Source: Nostoc sp. 106C (lineage in GTDB: Bacteria; Cyanobacteriota; Cyanobacteriia; Cyanobacteriales; Nostocaceae). From it: a DNA stretch of 60,770 bases. The translations under genes and the position numbers were made by a program. The DNA is taken from the NCBI RefSeq assembly GCF_002154725.1, contig NZ_MTAW01000140.1, positions 1 through 60,770 of the forward strand, written 5' to 3'. The notes beneath the pieces are model-generated. The model saw only the letters and a program-made list of their open reading frames with translations, was not told where the DNA came from and ran no database searches. Every line of letters starts with the position of its first letter. Position 1 is the stretch's first letter. This document shows, piece by piece, positions 36,122 to 45,223 of the stretch.

Positions 36122-39100
36122 ATGAACAAGAAAAATATTGAAAATATTTATCCGCTTTCACCTACGCAACAAGGCATACTCTTTCACACCCTTTATGCCC
36201 CAAAATCGGGAGTTTATGTCGTTCAAAGTTGTTATACCTTCAGTAAAACTCTCAACATTGCAGCTTTTAAGCAAGCTTGGCAACAAGTTATCAATCAGCA
36301 TCCTATTTTACGCACCTCGTTCTACTGGAAGCAGCACAAAGAACCGTTTCAGGTAGTACATAGAAATGTAGAGTTACCTTGGCAACAACATGACTGGCAA
36401 GAATTCTCTGTATCTGAACAACAAGAAAAGCTAGAAGCGTTTTTACAAGCCGACCGTCAGCAAGGGTTTGATATTTCTCATGCACCCCTAATGCGTTTGA
36501 CACTTATACAGGTAGCTAAAGAAACTTATCATTTTATTTGGAGCAGCCACCATCTAATTTTAGATGGCTGGTCTGGGGCTTTGATACTTCAGCAAGTATT
36601 CCAGGCTTATGAAGCACTATGTCATGGGCAAGTTGTAGCTTTATCACGCTGTCGTCCTTATGCAGACTATATTGCTTGGCTAAAACAGCAGGATTTATCA
36701 CAAGCAGAAGCATTTTGGCGCAAAGTTCTGCAAGGTTTTACTGCACCTACGCAGTTGCGGGTAAGTAGTTCCGCAAATGACGCAACAGGATATGATGAGC
36801 AGTCACTAAAGCTATCCCCAGCCACAACTGCCGCACTAAAATCTTTAGCACGACAGCACAAGGTTACTGTCAATACTTTAGTACAGGGAGCTTGGGCTAT
36901 ACTCCTCAACCGTTATAGTGGGGAGGAAGACGTTGTTTTTGGCGCGACTTCTGCGGGTCGTCCACCTGCATTAGTTGGTTCAGATTCAATGGTAGGGCTG
37001 TTTATTAACACCTTGCCAGTGCGGGTGCAAGTTTCTGGGGATGAGTTACTGATTCCTTGGCTGCAAAAACTCCAGGCGCAACAGGTAGAAGCGCAGCAGT
37101 ATGAATACAGCCCCTTAGTGCAAGTTCAGGGATGGAGTGAAGTTCCTAGAGATTTGCCTCTGTTCGAGAGTATTTTGGTGTTTGAAAACTATCCTGTAGA
37201 CGCTTCTTTAAAAGTATGGGCTACAGAAATGCAGATTCATAATGTGCGGTCTGTAGAAACTACAAACTATCCCATCACAATTAAAGCAGGGGTAGGTACA
37301 GAATTAGCGTTAGAGATTGTGAGCGATCGCTTTCGTTTTGATACAGCTACCATCACCCGAATGTTAGGACATTTGCAAACATTATTAGAGGGTATGGTTG
37401 CCAATCCTCACCAATCTCTCTCTTCATTACCTTTATTGACAGCAGCCGAAATCCACCAACAATTAATAAAGTGGAATAATACGCAAACAGAGTATCCCAA
37501 AGATAAGTGCATTCATCAATTATTTGAGGAACAGGTAGAAAAAACACCGGATGCTATTGCGGTAGTTTTTAAAGGCAAGCAATTAACTTATCAAGAACTA
37601 AATCAGCGTGCCAATCAGTTAGCGCATTATCTCCGAAAATTAAATATCAAAGCAGAAGTTCCAGTTGCTATTTGCCTGGAACGTTCCTTAGAAATGATTA
37701 TTTCTATACTAGCTATCCTCAAAGCTGGAGGCGTTTATGTACCAATAGATCATACATATCCATCAGAACGTTTAGCTTGGATGCTAGAAGATATACAGAC
37801 ACCAGTACTATTAACTCAAAAAAACTTATTAACTAAATTACCCCAATTTCAAGTTAAAGTTGTTTGCTTGGATCGAGAGAAAGAGACTATTAGCCAAGAA
37901 AATAACATTAATCTAGTTACTGAAATTAATCCTCAAAATTTAGCCTATGTGATGTACACTTCCGGTTCAACTGGAACACCTAAAGGTGTAAGTGTCATTC
38001 ATCAAGGTGTAGTCAGGCTAGTGCAAGAAACTAATTACGCTAAGTTAAATGCACAAGAAGTTTTCTTGCAAGCTGCGCCTATTTCATTTGATGCAGCCAC
38101 TTTTGAAATTTGGGGTTGCTTGTTAAATGGTGGAAAGCTAGTGTTATTTCCAGGTGACACTACAACTTTGTTGACAGATTTAGGAAAAGTCTTGCGGCAA
38201 TATCAGGTTTCAACATTATGGCTGACTGCCAGTTTGTTTAACTTAATTGTAGATGAACGATTAGAGGATTTAAAGCAAGTACGACAACTTTTAGTTGGTG
38301 GTGATGTTTTATCTGTTACCCATGTCCAGAAGTTTTTACAAGAGTGCCAAGACTGTCAGCTAATTAACGGTTATGGCCCAACAGAAAATACGACATTTAC
38401 CTGTTGCTATCCTATTACTGCTGATAGCAAAATAGAAAATTATGTTCCTCTCGGTCGTCCTATTGCCAACACCCAGATTTATATATTAGATAATAATTTG
38501 CAACTTGTTCCTGTTGGTGTTCCTGGTGAATTATATATTGGTGGAGACGGTTTAGCGCGGCATTACTTTAACCGTCCAGATTTAACAACTAGTAAATTTT
38601 TGCCTAATACTTACAGTAATATTCCTGGCTCATATCTCTATAAAACGGGAGATTTAGTTCGCTATTTGGAAGACGGCAATATTGAATTTTTGGGACGCAT
38701 CGACCAACAAGTAAAAATTAGAGGCTTTCGGATTGAGCTAGGAGAGATTGAAGCGATTATTTCTCAACATCCTGCTGTGCGGCAAGCAGTTGTAAATGTA
38801 CAAAAAGATATTAGCGGTAATAAGTTTTTAGTAGCTTGCTTTCTTCCAGAAACAGAATCAACAGTTACAGTTCGTGACTTGCGTTGCTTTTTACAAAATA
38901 AGCTACCTGAGTATATGTTGCCTACGGGATTCGTAGAATTACAAACATTACCATTGACTACCAATGGCAAAGTTAACCGCAAACTTTTACCAGGATTTGA
39001 TCAGAGTCATTCAGAGTTAGAAAAAGTTTATGTAGCACCACGTAATACTCAAGAAGAACAACTAACACGAATTTGGGCAGAAGTCCTTGGTTTGGAAAAA

Positions 39101-40495
39101 ATAGGAATCTATGATGACTTCTTTGAGCTGGGGGGAAATTCCTTGCTAATCATGCAGTTGTTTGCCCGTATCTGCCAAGTTTTTAAAATAGATTTACCTA
39201 TACAAACTATATTTGTAGCGCCTACTGTAGCAGCTTTTACTCAAAGGTTAAAAAATGCAAATATTGCTCATTCTACCTTTGATTTAAAAGCCGAGGCTGT
39301 ATTAGATCCAGCAATTAATTGTGAAGGTAAACAGCTTGAAGAAATAACTAATCCTGCTTGTATATTCTTGACTGGCGCAACAGGTTTTTTAGGTGCTTTT
39401 TTATTAAATGAACTTCTCCAACAAACTCAAGCAGATATCTATTGTTTGGTGCGTGCTGCTAACGCCGAGCAAGGAAAGCAAAAACTACGTCGTACTCTGG
39501 AATCTTATTTCATTTGGAATGAATCTCAAAGTTCAAGAATTATTCCAGTTGTAGGTGATTTATCTCAACCACTTCTGGGGCTTTCCCAAGTGCAGTTTAC
39601 AGCACTAGCCAAGAAACTTGGTGTTATCTATCACAATGGTGCATGGGTACATCATGCTTCTCCATACTCCACACTTAAGGCTGCAAATGTATTGGGAACA
39701 CAAGAAGTTTTAAGATTAGCCAGCCAAATAAAAATTAAGCCTGTACATTTTATTTCTACTGTTAGCGTTTTTTCTGCACCTCAGGGTACTGGAGTTAAGT
39801 TAGTTAGCGAAGAATCTAATCTAGATGATTACCAAATACCAGAAGGTGGTTACGCTCAAAGTAAATGGGTAGCAGAAAAGTTAGTTAATATTGCACGCGA
39901 TCGCGGTTTACCAGTTTCCATCTACAGGCCAGGAAGAATATCAGGACATAGTAAAACTGGTGCATTTAATCCCAATGATTTCTTCTACAGATTACTGATA
40001 GGATGCGTCCAACTAGGTAGCGTTCCCGAACGAGAATTTTTCGATAGTTTAGCGCCTGTGGATTATGTCAGCAAAGCTATCGTTTATTTATCTAGACAAC
40101 AAGAATCTTTAGGTAAAGCTTTTCATGTACTAAATCCAGAGCTTCTTGACTTAAATATATTGTTTAATGTAGTTCGCTCTTTTGGCTATCCATTGCAACA
40201 AGTCTCTGAGGAGCAATGGCAACTAGAACTAACGAAAATTGCTGAGAATTTTCCAGAACATCCTCTCTATCCTTTAATTCCATTATTTACTCTGAAAAAG
40301 AACACTGAAGCGACATCAAACTTTATAAAACTTGAATTTGATTGTAGCAACACACAACAGGGTCTTACAGGTACTTCTATTGTTTGTCCAATCACAGATG
40401 AGAAGCTACTTTCCACATATTTTTCTCACCTAGTTCGTAATAATTTTGTCTCGGCTCCAAAAGCAACTGAAATATATGCAAAAAACAATTTCTAA
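36122..40495 (+). CDS. Terminal NRPS module with reductive release: C-A(Val)-PCP-R
   Basis: This protein has 1457 residues. The C domain starts LSPTQQGILFH (post-E type) with HHLILDG at 143. The A domain (TSGSTGTPKG at 613) has A4 FDAATFE, WLTASLF and pocket code D-A-F-W-L-G-G-T, the standard Val code. The PCP Ser is 1007 (GGNSLLIMQ). Instead of a thioesterase it ends in a thioester reductase domain (about 1075-1420): NADPH-binding GATGFLG near 1085, and the catalytic Tyr and Lys of YAQSK at 1244 and 1248. Such domains release peptide aldehydes or alcohols (family knowledge). An aminotransferase gene overlaps its 3' end, so an aldehyde converted to a terminal amine is the likely outcome. Confidence 0.93.
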   Translation: MNKKNIENIYPLSPTQQGILFHTLYAPKSGVYVVQSCYTFSKTLNIAAFKQAWQQVINQHPILRTSFYWKQHKEPFQVVHRNVELPWQQHDWQEFSVSEQQEKLEAFLQADRQQGFDISHAPLMRLTLIQVAKETYHFIWSSHHLILDGWSGALILQQVFQAYEALCHGQVVALSRCRPYADYIAWLKQQDLSQAEAFWRKVLQGFTAPTQLRVSSSANDATGYDEQSLKLSPATTAALKSLARQHKVTVNTLVQGAWAILLNRYSGEEDVVFGATSAGRPPALVGSDSMVGLFINTLPVRVQVSGDELLIPWLQKLQAQQVEAQQYEYSPLVQVQGWSEVPRDLPLFESILVFENYPVDASLKVWATEMQIHNVRSVETTNYPITIKAGVGTELALEIVSDRFRFDTATITRMLGHLQTLLEGMVANPHQSLSSLPLLTAAEIHQQLIKWNNTQTEYPKDKCIHQLFEEQVEKTPDAIAVVFKGKQLTYQELNQRANQLAHYLRKLNIKAEVPVAICLERSLEMIISILAILKAGGVYVPIDHTYPSERLAWMLEDIQTPVLLTQKNLLTKLPQFQVKVVCLDREKETISQENNINLVTEINPQNLAYVMYTSGSTGTPKGVSVIHQGVVRLVQETNYAKLNAQEVFLQAAPISFDAATFEIWGCLLNGGKLVLFPGDTTTLLTDLGKVLRQYQVSTLWLTASLFNLIVDERLEDLKQVRQLLVGGDVLSVTHVQKFLQECQDCQLINGYGPTENTTFTCCYPITADSKIENYVPLGRPIANTQIYILDNNLQLVPVGVPGELYIGGDGLARHYFNRPDLTTSKFLPNTYSNIPGSYLYKTGDLVRYLEDGNIEFLGRIDQQVKIRGFRIELGEIEAIISQHPAVRQAVVNVQKDISGNKFLVACFLPETESTVTVRDLRCFLQNKLPEYMLPTGFVELQTLPLTTNGKVNRKLLPGFDQSHSELEKVYVAPRNTQEEQLTRIWAEVLGLEKIGIYDDFFELGGNSLLIMQLFARICQVFKIDLPIQTIFVAPTVAAFTQRLKNANIAHSTFDLKAEAVLDPAINCEGKQLEEITNPACIFLTGATGFLGAFLLNELLQQTQADIYCLVRAANAEQGKQKLRRTLESYFIWNESQSSRIIPVVGDLSQPLLGLSQVQFTALAKKLGVIYHNGAWVHHASPYSTLKAANVLGTQEVLRLASQIKIKPVHFISTVSVFSAPQGTGVKLVSEESNLDDYQIPEGGYAQSKWVAEKLVNIARDRGLPVSIYRPGRISGHSKTGAFNPNDFFYRLLIGCVQLGSVPEREFFDSLAPVDYVSKAIVYLSRQQESLGKAFHVLNPELLDLNILFNVVRSFGYPLQQVSEEQWQLELTKIAENFPEHPLYPLIPLFTLKKNTEATSNFIKLEFDCSNTQQGLTGTSIVCPITDEKLLSTYFSHLVRNNFVSAPKATEIYAKNNF

Positions 40496-41888
40496 ACTAC
40501 AGCAACCTAATAGCTCACCAGAAGATGTACAAAAAAATTATTTACAGCAATTTATCACTGACTACAACCAACTTACCAAAACATCTAAAAAACTGACACA
40601 AAACTATCGTTTTACCTTAGCTGATAGTCGAGTTCCCGCAGGTTTCAATTTAGCGCTAAAAGAAATGTGCTATCCCATTTTTGCGAAAAAATCCTTGGGT
40701 TCCAGAATTTGGGATGTTGATGGGAATGAATACGTAGATGTCACAATGGGGTTTGGCATAAATCTGTTTGGTCATAACCCATCTTTTGTGAAAACAGCGT
40801 TACTAGAACAGTTAGAACAAGGTATCCAACTTGGCCCCCAAACAGAATTAGCTGGCGAAGTTGCTGAGTTAATCGCTGAAATGACTGGAATGGAGCGAGT
40901 TACTTTTAGCAATACAGGTACGGAAGCAGTAATGGCAGCTATTCGTATCGCTAGAGCCGCGACAAAGCGTAACAAAATAGCTATATTCTCTGGCTCATAT
41001 CACGGTCATTCTGATGGTACTTTAGTTGAAGCTAAAAAAATAAATGGCAGCTTACAAATATTACCAACAGTTCCAGGCGTTCCTCCTAGAATTGCTGAAG
41101 ATGTTTTGATTCTAGATTATGGTAGTCCTAAATCATTAGAATTAATAGAAACTTATCAACATGAATTAGCAGCTGTTTTAGTTGAACCTGTACAAACTAG
41201 CCGTGCTGATTTACAACCAAAAGAATTTCTTCATCAACTTAGGCAATTAACAACAGAATTGGGTATTGTCTTAATTTTTGATGAAATGGTAACAGGTTTC
41301 CGTATTCATCCAGGTGGCGCACAAGCATGGTTTGGTGTTAGCGCAGATATGGCTACATACGGAAAAATTGTTGGTGGCGGTTTACCTATAGGTGTCATTG
41401 CTGGTAAAGCTGCCTATATGGATAAAATTGATGGGGGTATGTGGAACTATGGCGATACTTCCTTCCCTCAGATAGAAACAACATTGTTTGCAGGTACGCA
41501 TTGTAAGCATCCTTTATCTTTAGCTGCTGCAAAAGCTGTGCTTAACTATCTCAAGACTCAAGGTGCAACGTTGCAATCAAATTTAAATCAACGCACAGCA
41601 GAGTTTGTTAATACTTTAAACGCTTACTTTGAAGCTGAAAATATACCTGTGAAGATGGTTAATTTTGGCTCATTGTTTGGCCCTGCTGCTTCTGGAAATA
41701 CTACTAACTCAGAACAATCCATACCACTGGGTTTAAGTTTATTAACTTATCATTTAATCAAGCGAGGGTTATTGAGCCGAGGTGGTAGTGGCTTCTTATC
41801 AACGGCGCATACAGATGAAGATATCAATTACATAATTCAGGCTGTGAAGAATAGTATAAATGACTTGCGCTCTGGATATTTTTTGTAG
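40476..41888 (+). CDS. PLP-dependent class III (GSA-type) aminotransferase
   Basis: The protein is about 470 residues from ATG 40476, overlapping the NRPS stop by 20 bp. A TTG at 40446 is a less likely start. It resembles glutamate-1-semialdehyde aminomutase-type transaminases. It shows DSRVPAGFNLALKEMCYPIF, IWDVDGNEYVDVTMGFG, FSNTGTEAVMAAIRIAR, GSYHGHSDG for cofactor contact, IFDEMVTGFR, and the Schiff-base Lys at about 297 in TYGKIVGGGLP. Its first 50 residues look like a linker. Free enzymes of this family (MxcL type in myxochelin biosynthesis) convert a reductively released aldehyde into an amine. Placement right after the reductase-ending NRPS supports that role here. Acting in trans on a carrier-bound oxo group is an alternative. 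Confidence 0.88.
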   Translation: MQKTISKLQQPNSSPEDVQKNYLQQFITDYNQLTKTSKKLTQNYRFTLADSRVPAGFNLALKEMCYPIFAKKSLGSRIWDVDGNEYVDVTMGFGINLFGHNPSFVKTALLEQLEQGIQLGPQTELAGEVAELIAEMTGMERVTFSNTGTEAVMAAIRIARAATKRNKIAIFSGSYHGHSDGTLVEAKKINGSLQILPTVPGVPPRIAEDVLILDYGSPKSLELIETYQHELAAVLVEPVQTSRADLQPKEFLHQLRQLTTELGIVLIFDEMVTGFRIHPGGAQAWFGVSADMATYGKIVGGGLPIGVIAGKAAYMDKIDGGMWNYGDTSFPQIETTLFAGTHCKHPLSLAAAKAVLNYLKTQGATLQSNLNQRTAEFVNTLNAYFEAENIPVKMVNFGSLFGPAASGNTTNSEQSIPLGLSLLTYHLIKRGLLSRGGSGFLSTAHTDEDINYIIQAVKNSINDLRSGYFL

Positions 41889-41971
41889 GGTTAATCCAAC
41901 TTTATAGTCTACATGATGCAGCTTATTTAAGAGCGATCGCCTGAAAAATTCACTCAAAAAATCCAAGTAAT

Positions 41972-42778
41972 ATGCAACTTAAACCTATTGAACGCATTGA
42001 AAAACCAACTGTAGAAGAATTTCAGTATGAGTTTGTCATGCAAGACAAGCCAGTAATTATCTCTGGTGTTGCTAATGAGTGGCCAGCTTGTTATTTGTGG
42101 AAACCGGAGGCTTTTAAAAGTATGTTTGGTGATGTACGTGTTCCTGTGAGACAGAGTGATAATGAAATAGATGTATTTTTTGGGAAATCTACAGCACTAA
42201 CAGAGATATCAATCGCTGATTATATAGATAGCATTGAATCACTCAATACAGATAGTCAACGCCCATCATATCTTGGAAATCTTTCTTTAACTTCGCCCCA
42301 GGCTCAAGAATATTTTGAAAAGTTAAAGCTTCATTTCGATTTTCCTAATTATTTTCCAGATAATAATGGTATTGATATTCGCATTTGGATGGGAGCAGCT
42401 AATCAAAAATCAACTATCCATAACGACCCAGACCATAACTTTAATGCTCAAATATTTGGCAAAAAAGTCTTTTTATTATTTGCACCAGAAGAATATAAAA
42501 ATCTTTACGTAAAAAAGATTGACGATGAGCTTTGGTCAAGCCCTATTGACCCACAACAACCAAACTTAGAAATGTTTCCCCTATTTAATGAAACTAATGG
42601 ATTAGAAGCTGTTTTGAATGTAGGAGATATACTTTTTATTCCCGCTTTTTGGTGGCATCAAGCCTTATCTCTTAGCACCACCATAAATATTAATATGTGG
42701 TTATATACCAATAAAATATTTAAATTTTGGGAACAACATTCTGCTTTTAGTTGTAATTGTACTAAAGCTGAAAATTAA
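41972..42778 (+). CDS. JmjC/cupin-8-type Fe(II)/2-oxoglutarate oxygenase
   Basis: This 268-residue protein has the cupin-8 (JmjC-like) layout: an N-terminal PVIISGVANEWPA motif, then metal ligands H150-x-D152 in STIHNDPDHNF, and the distal H229 in FIPAFWWHQAL. DHNFNAQIFGKKVFLLFAP matches the usual strand after the first ligands. It is not related to the two TauD-type enzymes in the cluster, so it would be a third hydroxylase. It may hydroxylate a free or carrier-bound amino acid or the finished peptide. The residue acted on cannot be told from sequence. A hairpin follows at 42806. The gene lies between the aminotransferase and the exporter in the same direction. Confidence 0.85.
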   Translation: MQLKPIERIEKPTVEEFQYEFVMQDKPVIISGVANEWPACYLWKPEAFKSMFGDVRVPVRQSDNEIDVFFGKSTALTEISIADYIDSIESLNTDSQRPSYLGNLSLTSPQAQEYFEKLKLHFDFPNYFPDNNGIDIRIWMGAANQKSTIHNDPDHNFNAQIFGKKVFLLFAPEEYKNLYVKKIDDELWSSPIDPQQPNLEMFPLFNETNGLEAVLNVGDILFIPAFWWHQALSLSTTININMWLYTNKIFKFWEQHSAFSCNCTKAEN

Positions 42779-42805
42779 TTCAAAGCAAATTATTTTTAAG
42801 GCTTA

Positions 42806-42831
42806 TTTTAAAGCAATGTTTTGCTTTAAAA
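42806..42831 (+). terminator. Strong stem-loop between oxygenase and exporter
   Basis: TTTTAAAGCAA (42806-42816) and TTGCTTTAAAA (42821-42831) form a perfect 11-bp stem with loop TGTT. It lies 28 bp after the oxygenase stop and 61 bp before the exporter start. It lacks an immediate run of T, though T-rich DNA (TTTAATTTTT) follows about ten bases later. It could be a partial terminator, an attenuator or an mRNA-stability element separating synthesis genes from the exporter. Confidence 0.5.
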
Positions 42832-42892
42832 GTCTGAGTTCTTTAATTTTTACAATATTAATTCTATCTGCAATTACCTTAGGAATTAAATT

Positions 42893-44218
42893 TTGATAAA
42901 AAAAGATATTTATCAACCAAAATTTCGCACTTTTCTCCTTATTTGGAGTACTCAGTTGCTGTCAATGCTTGGCTCTGAAATGACTGATTTTGCCATTACA
43001 CTTTGGGCTTGGAATATTACAGGCAAAGCAACTTCTTTATCCTTAATTCTCTTATTTAACCAATTACCTAGATTAATCACGACTCTATTTGCTGGCATAA
43101 TTGTTGACCGTTATAATCGCAAGCTGTTGATGATTTTGGGGGATGCAGCATCAGGTATCTCTACTATTATTATCTTTTTACTTTATTTAACTAATCACCT
43201 AGAAATTTGGCATATATACGCATCTGCTGCCATCCTTGGCCCCTTTCGCCACCTCCAGTATTTCGCATTTTCAACTTCGATTTCTCAGGTCGTTCCAAAA
43301 CAGCATTACACTAGGGCTGTTGTCATGAGTGAACACATAGGTCAGTTTAGCTCGAATATCATAGCACCAGGGCTAGCTGGGGCACTTTACTATGTAATCG
43401 GTCTGCAAGGTATTTTATCGTTTGATATAGTTACATTTATTCTGGCGATCGCCGCTATCTGTATCGTACATATACCCCAACCTATACCGTCTGAAACAGA
43501 CTTAAAAAGCGCAAAAATTTGGCAAGATTTGACCTTTGGTTTTCGCTATATTATTAAAAGTACTGGCTTACTGAATCTTCTATTATTCTTATTCATTTTT
43601 CACTCAATTGATTCTATTATTTTTGGTATACATTCATCTTTCCTTTTAGCTCGTAGTGGTAGCAATCCCGCAGTCTTTGCCAGCATCCAATCTGCTATTG
43701 GTTTAGGTGGTCTAGTTGGTGCTTTAGGGCTGAGTGTCTGGGGCGGTCTTAAACCCCGCATTCACGGTTTATTACTAGGCATCATATTGCACTACAGCAT
43801 CATGATGGTCTTTAGCTTGGCAACTTTACCCGCAATTTGGATGATTACCAGCTTTTTGGCCTCTGTATTTTGGCCGTGGGTTTCTAGTTCAAATCAAGTA
43901 ATCTGGCTATCTAAAGTACCACCTAATGTGCAAGGCCGAGTCTTTACTACTCGCTATCTATTCACTCTCATCGCTTCACCTCTGGGATTAGCGATCGCTG
44001 GGCCGTTAGCGGATGATTTTTTCCGCCCAGCGATGATGCCTAAAGGTAGCTTAGCGCCTATATTCGGCAGCTTACTCGGTACTGGTTCTAGTTCAGGGAT
44101 GGCGCTGCAATATGCTCTGTTTTGCTTCTTGGGTGTGCTTCTTGGTTTAGCTGGGTATGCCTGGCGGAGGCTGCGAAATGTAGAAAGTATTGTACCTGAC
44201 TATGATGCTGGAGAGTGA
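42893..44218 (+). CDS. MFS transporter, probable siderophore exporter
   Basis: This 441-residue protein of about twelve membrane helices belongs to the MFS_3/EntS-like exporter group. Helix 1 is LLIWSTQLLSMLGSEMTDFA, and the loop 2-3 signature GIIVDRYNRKLLMILGD is a variant of GxxxDRxGRR. A second pseudo-repeat starts near residue 205. The start is TTG 42893 with AGGA eight bases upstream; no in-frame ATG precedes the first helix closely. As the last gene of the siderophore run it most likely exports the product to the periplasm or outside. Family members also export macrolides and other peptides, so self-resistance is an alternative. Confidence 0.85.
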   Translation: MIKKDIYQPKFRTFLLIWSTQLLSMLGSEMTDFAITLWAWNITGKATSLSLILLFNQLPRLITTLFAGIIVDRYNRKLLMILGDAASGISTIIIFLLYLTNHLEIWHIYASAAILGPFRHLQYFAFSTSISQVVPKQHYTRAVVMSEHIGQFSSNIIAPGLAGALYYVIGLQGILSFDIVTFILAIAAICIVHIPQPIPSETDLKSAKIWQDLTFGFRYIIKSTGLLNLLLFLFIFHSIDSIIFGIHSSFLLARSGSNPAVFASIQSAIGLGGLVGALGLSVWGGLKPRIHGLLLGIILHYSIMMVFSLATLPAIWMITSFLASVFWPWVSSSNQVIWLSKVPPNVQGRVFTTRYLFTLIASPLGLAIAGPLADDFFRPAMMPKGSLAPIFGSLLGTGSSSGMALQYALFCFLGVLLGLAGYAWRRLRNVESIVPDYDAGE

Positions 44219-44281
44219 TAATTGAAGGCTTAAGCTCTGCTTAAGTTACCTGGTATTTTTTAAAGTTTACAAGGCGTGAAG

Positions 44282-44316
44282 CGTAAAGCCCCCAACTAAA
44301 GTACGGGGGCTTTACG
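44282..44316. terminator. Bidirectional-looking GC-rich stem-loop
   Basis: CGTAAAGCCCCC (44282-44293) and GGGGGCTTTACG (44305-44316) form a perfect 12-bp stem with an 11-base loop. It lies in the gap between the convergent exporter and response-regulator genes, so it could stop transcription from both sides. Neither side has a clear T run, so factor-dependent termination or a palindromic repeat element is also possible. Confidence 0.55.
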
Positions 44317-44481
44317 TCGCTCGCAATTTGACACTCAATTTCTACCGTGAACAGATATTTAAAGATATAGCACAAGTCTAACGACTCTGCTGTTTTGGTT
44401 TGGATATACTCAAACAACTTTTTAGAATGAAATAGCCTTGAGCTTTGATTATTTTCCAAAAATAACAAAACAGGCTTATAA

Positions 44482-45156
44482 CTATTCTCGGAGTACATAG
44501 CCCACACCACGCACCGTATGAATCAAGCGTTTTTCATGATTTTCTTCTAGCTTTAGACGCAAGTAACGGATGTAGACTTCAATGATATTGGAATTACCCA
44601 TAAAGTCATAACCCCAAACTTTCTGTAGAATTTGGTCTTTAGTTAATACCTGACGGGGATGTGAAAGTATATACTCTAATAAATCAAACTCTTTTGCCGT
44701 TAATTCAATTTCTCGATTACCTCGGTAAACTTGGCGAGTACGATGACTTAAACTTAAGTCTTCAAACTGTAAAATGTCCTGATTTGATTCTTGAGTACGG
44801 CGTAAATGAGCGCGGATTCTAGCTAGTAGTTCTTCAATACTAAATGGTTTGACCACATAATCATCTGCTCCGGCATCCAAACCTGCTACACGATCGTTAA
44901 CTTCATCTTTTGCTGTCAATAATATTACTGGTATAGAGATACCAGTTGCCCGCAGCCGACGACAGATTTCTAAACCTGACAGTCCTGGTAGCATCCAATC
45001 AAGAATGACTAAATTCGGTGATAACTCTCGTGCTAAAGTTAAACCAGTGATTCCATCATGTGCCACATTTATATTGTAACCTTCACTATTTAATTCTAAT
45101 TCAACAAATCGCGCTAGTTTAACTTCATCTTCAACTAAGAGAATATTTGCTGACAT
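44482..45156 (-). CDS. OmpR-family response regulator
   Basis: This 224-residue DNA-binding regulator has a receiver domain (1-118) and a C-terminal winged helix (about 128-222). The phospho-acceptor is Asp53 (VILDWMLPG), with the acidic pair E9/D10, the Thr of LLTAKDE and the Lys of VVKPFS. The output domain carries LTAKEFDLLEYILSHP and IEVYIRYLRLKLE, typical of the OmpR/PhoB class. It is encoded 67 bp after its presumed partner kinase and ends convergent to the exporter gene. Cyanobacterial relatives (RppA-like) respond to metals or redox state, so a link to iron supply is tempting but not shown. Confidence 0.92.
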   Translation of the reverse strand: MSANILLVEDEVKLARFVELELNSEGYNINVAHDGITGLTLARELSPNLVILDWMLPGLSGLEICRRLRATGISIPVILLTAKDEVNDRVAGLDAGADDYVVKPFSIEELLARIRAHLRRTQESNQDILQFEDLSLSHRTRQVYRGNREIELTAKEFDLLEYILSHPRQVLTKDQILQKVWGYDFMGNSNIIEVYIRYLRLKLEENHEKRLIHTVRGVGYVLRE

Positions 45157-45223
45157 ATTTTTGCTCTTATAGCAGATAGATAGAGTCAGAAGAGAATTAT
45201 CACTTTCAACTACCTTTACTAAA

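Noticed and set aside
41972-42778. Oxygenase as a third SyrP/TauD paralogue
   Set aside because: Its ligand spacing (HxD with DHNF context, distal FWWHQ) and N-terminal PVIISGV motif are cupin-8/JmjC type, not TauD type.
44241-44510. Minus-strand 89-codon frame after the response regulator
   Set aside because: It spans the GC-rich stem-loop, overlaps the regulator end in another frame and has no ribosome site or recognisable motif.
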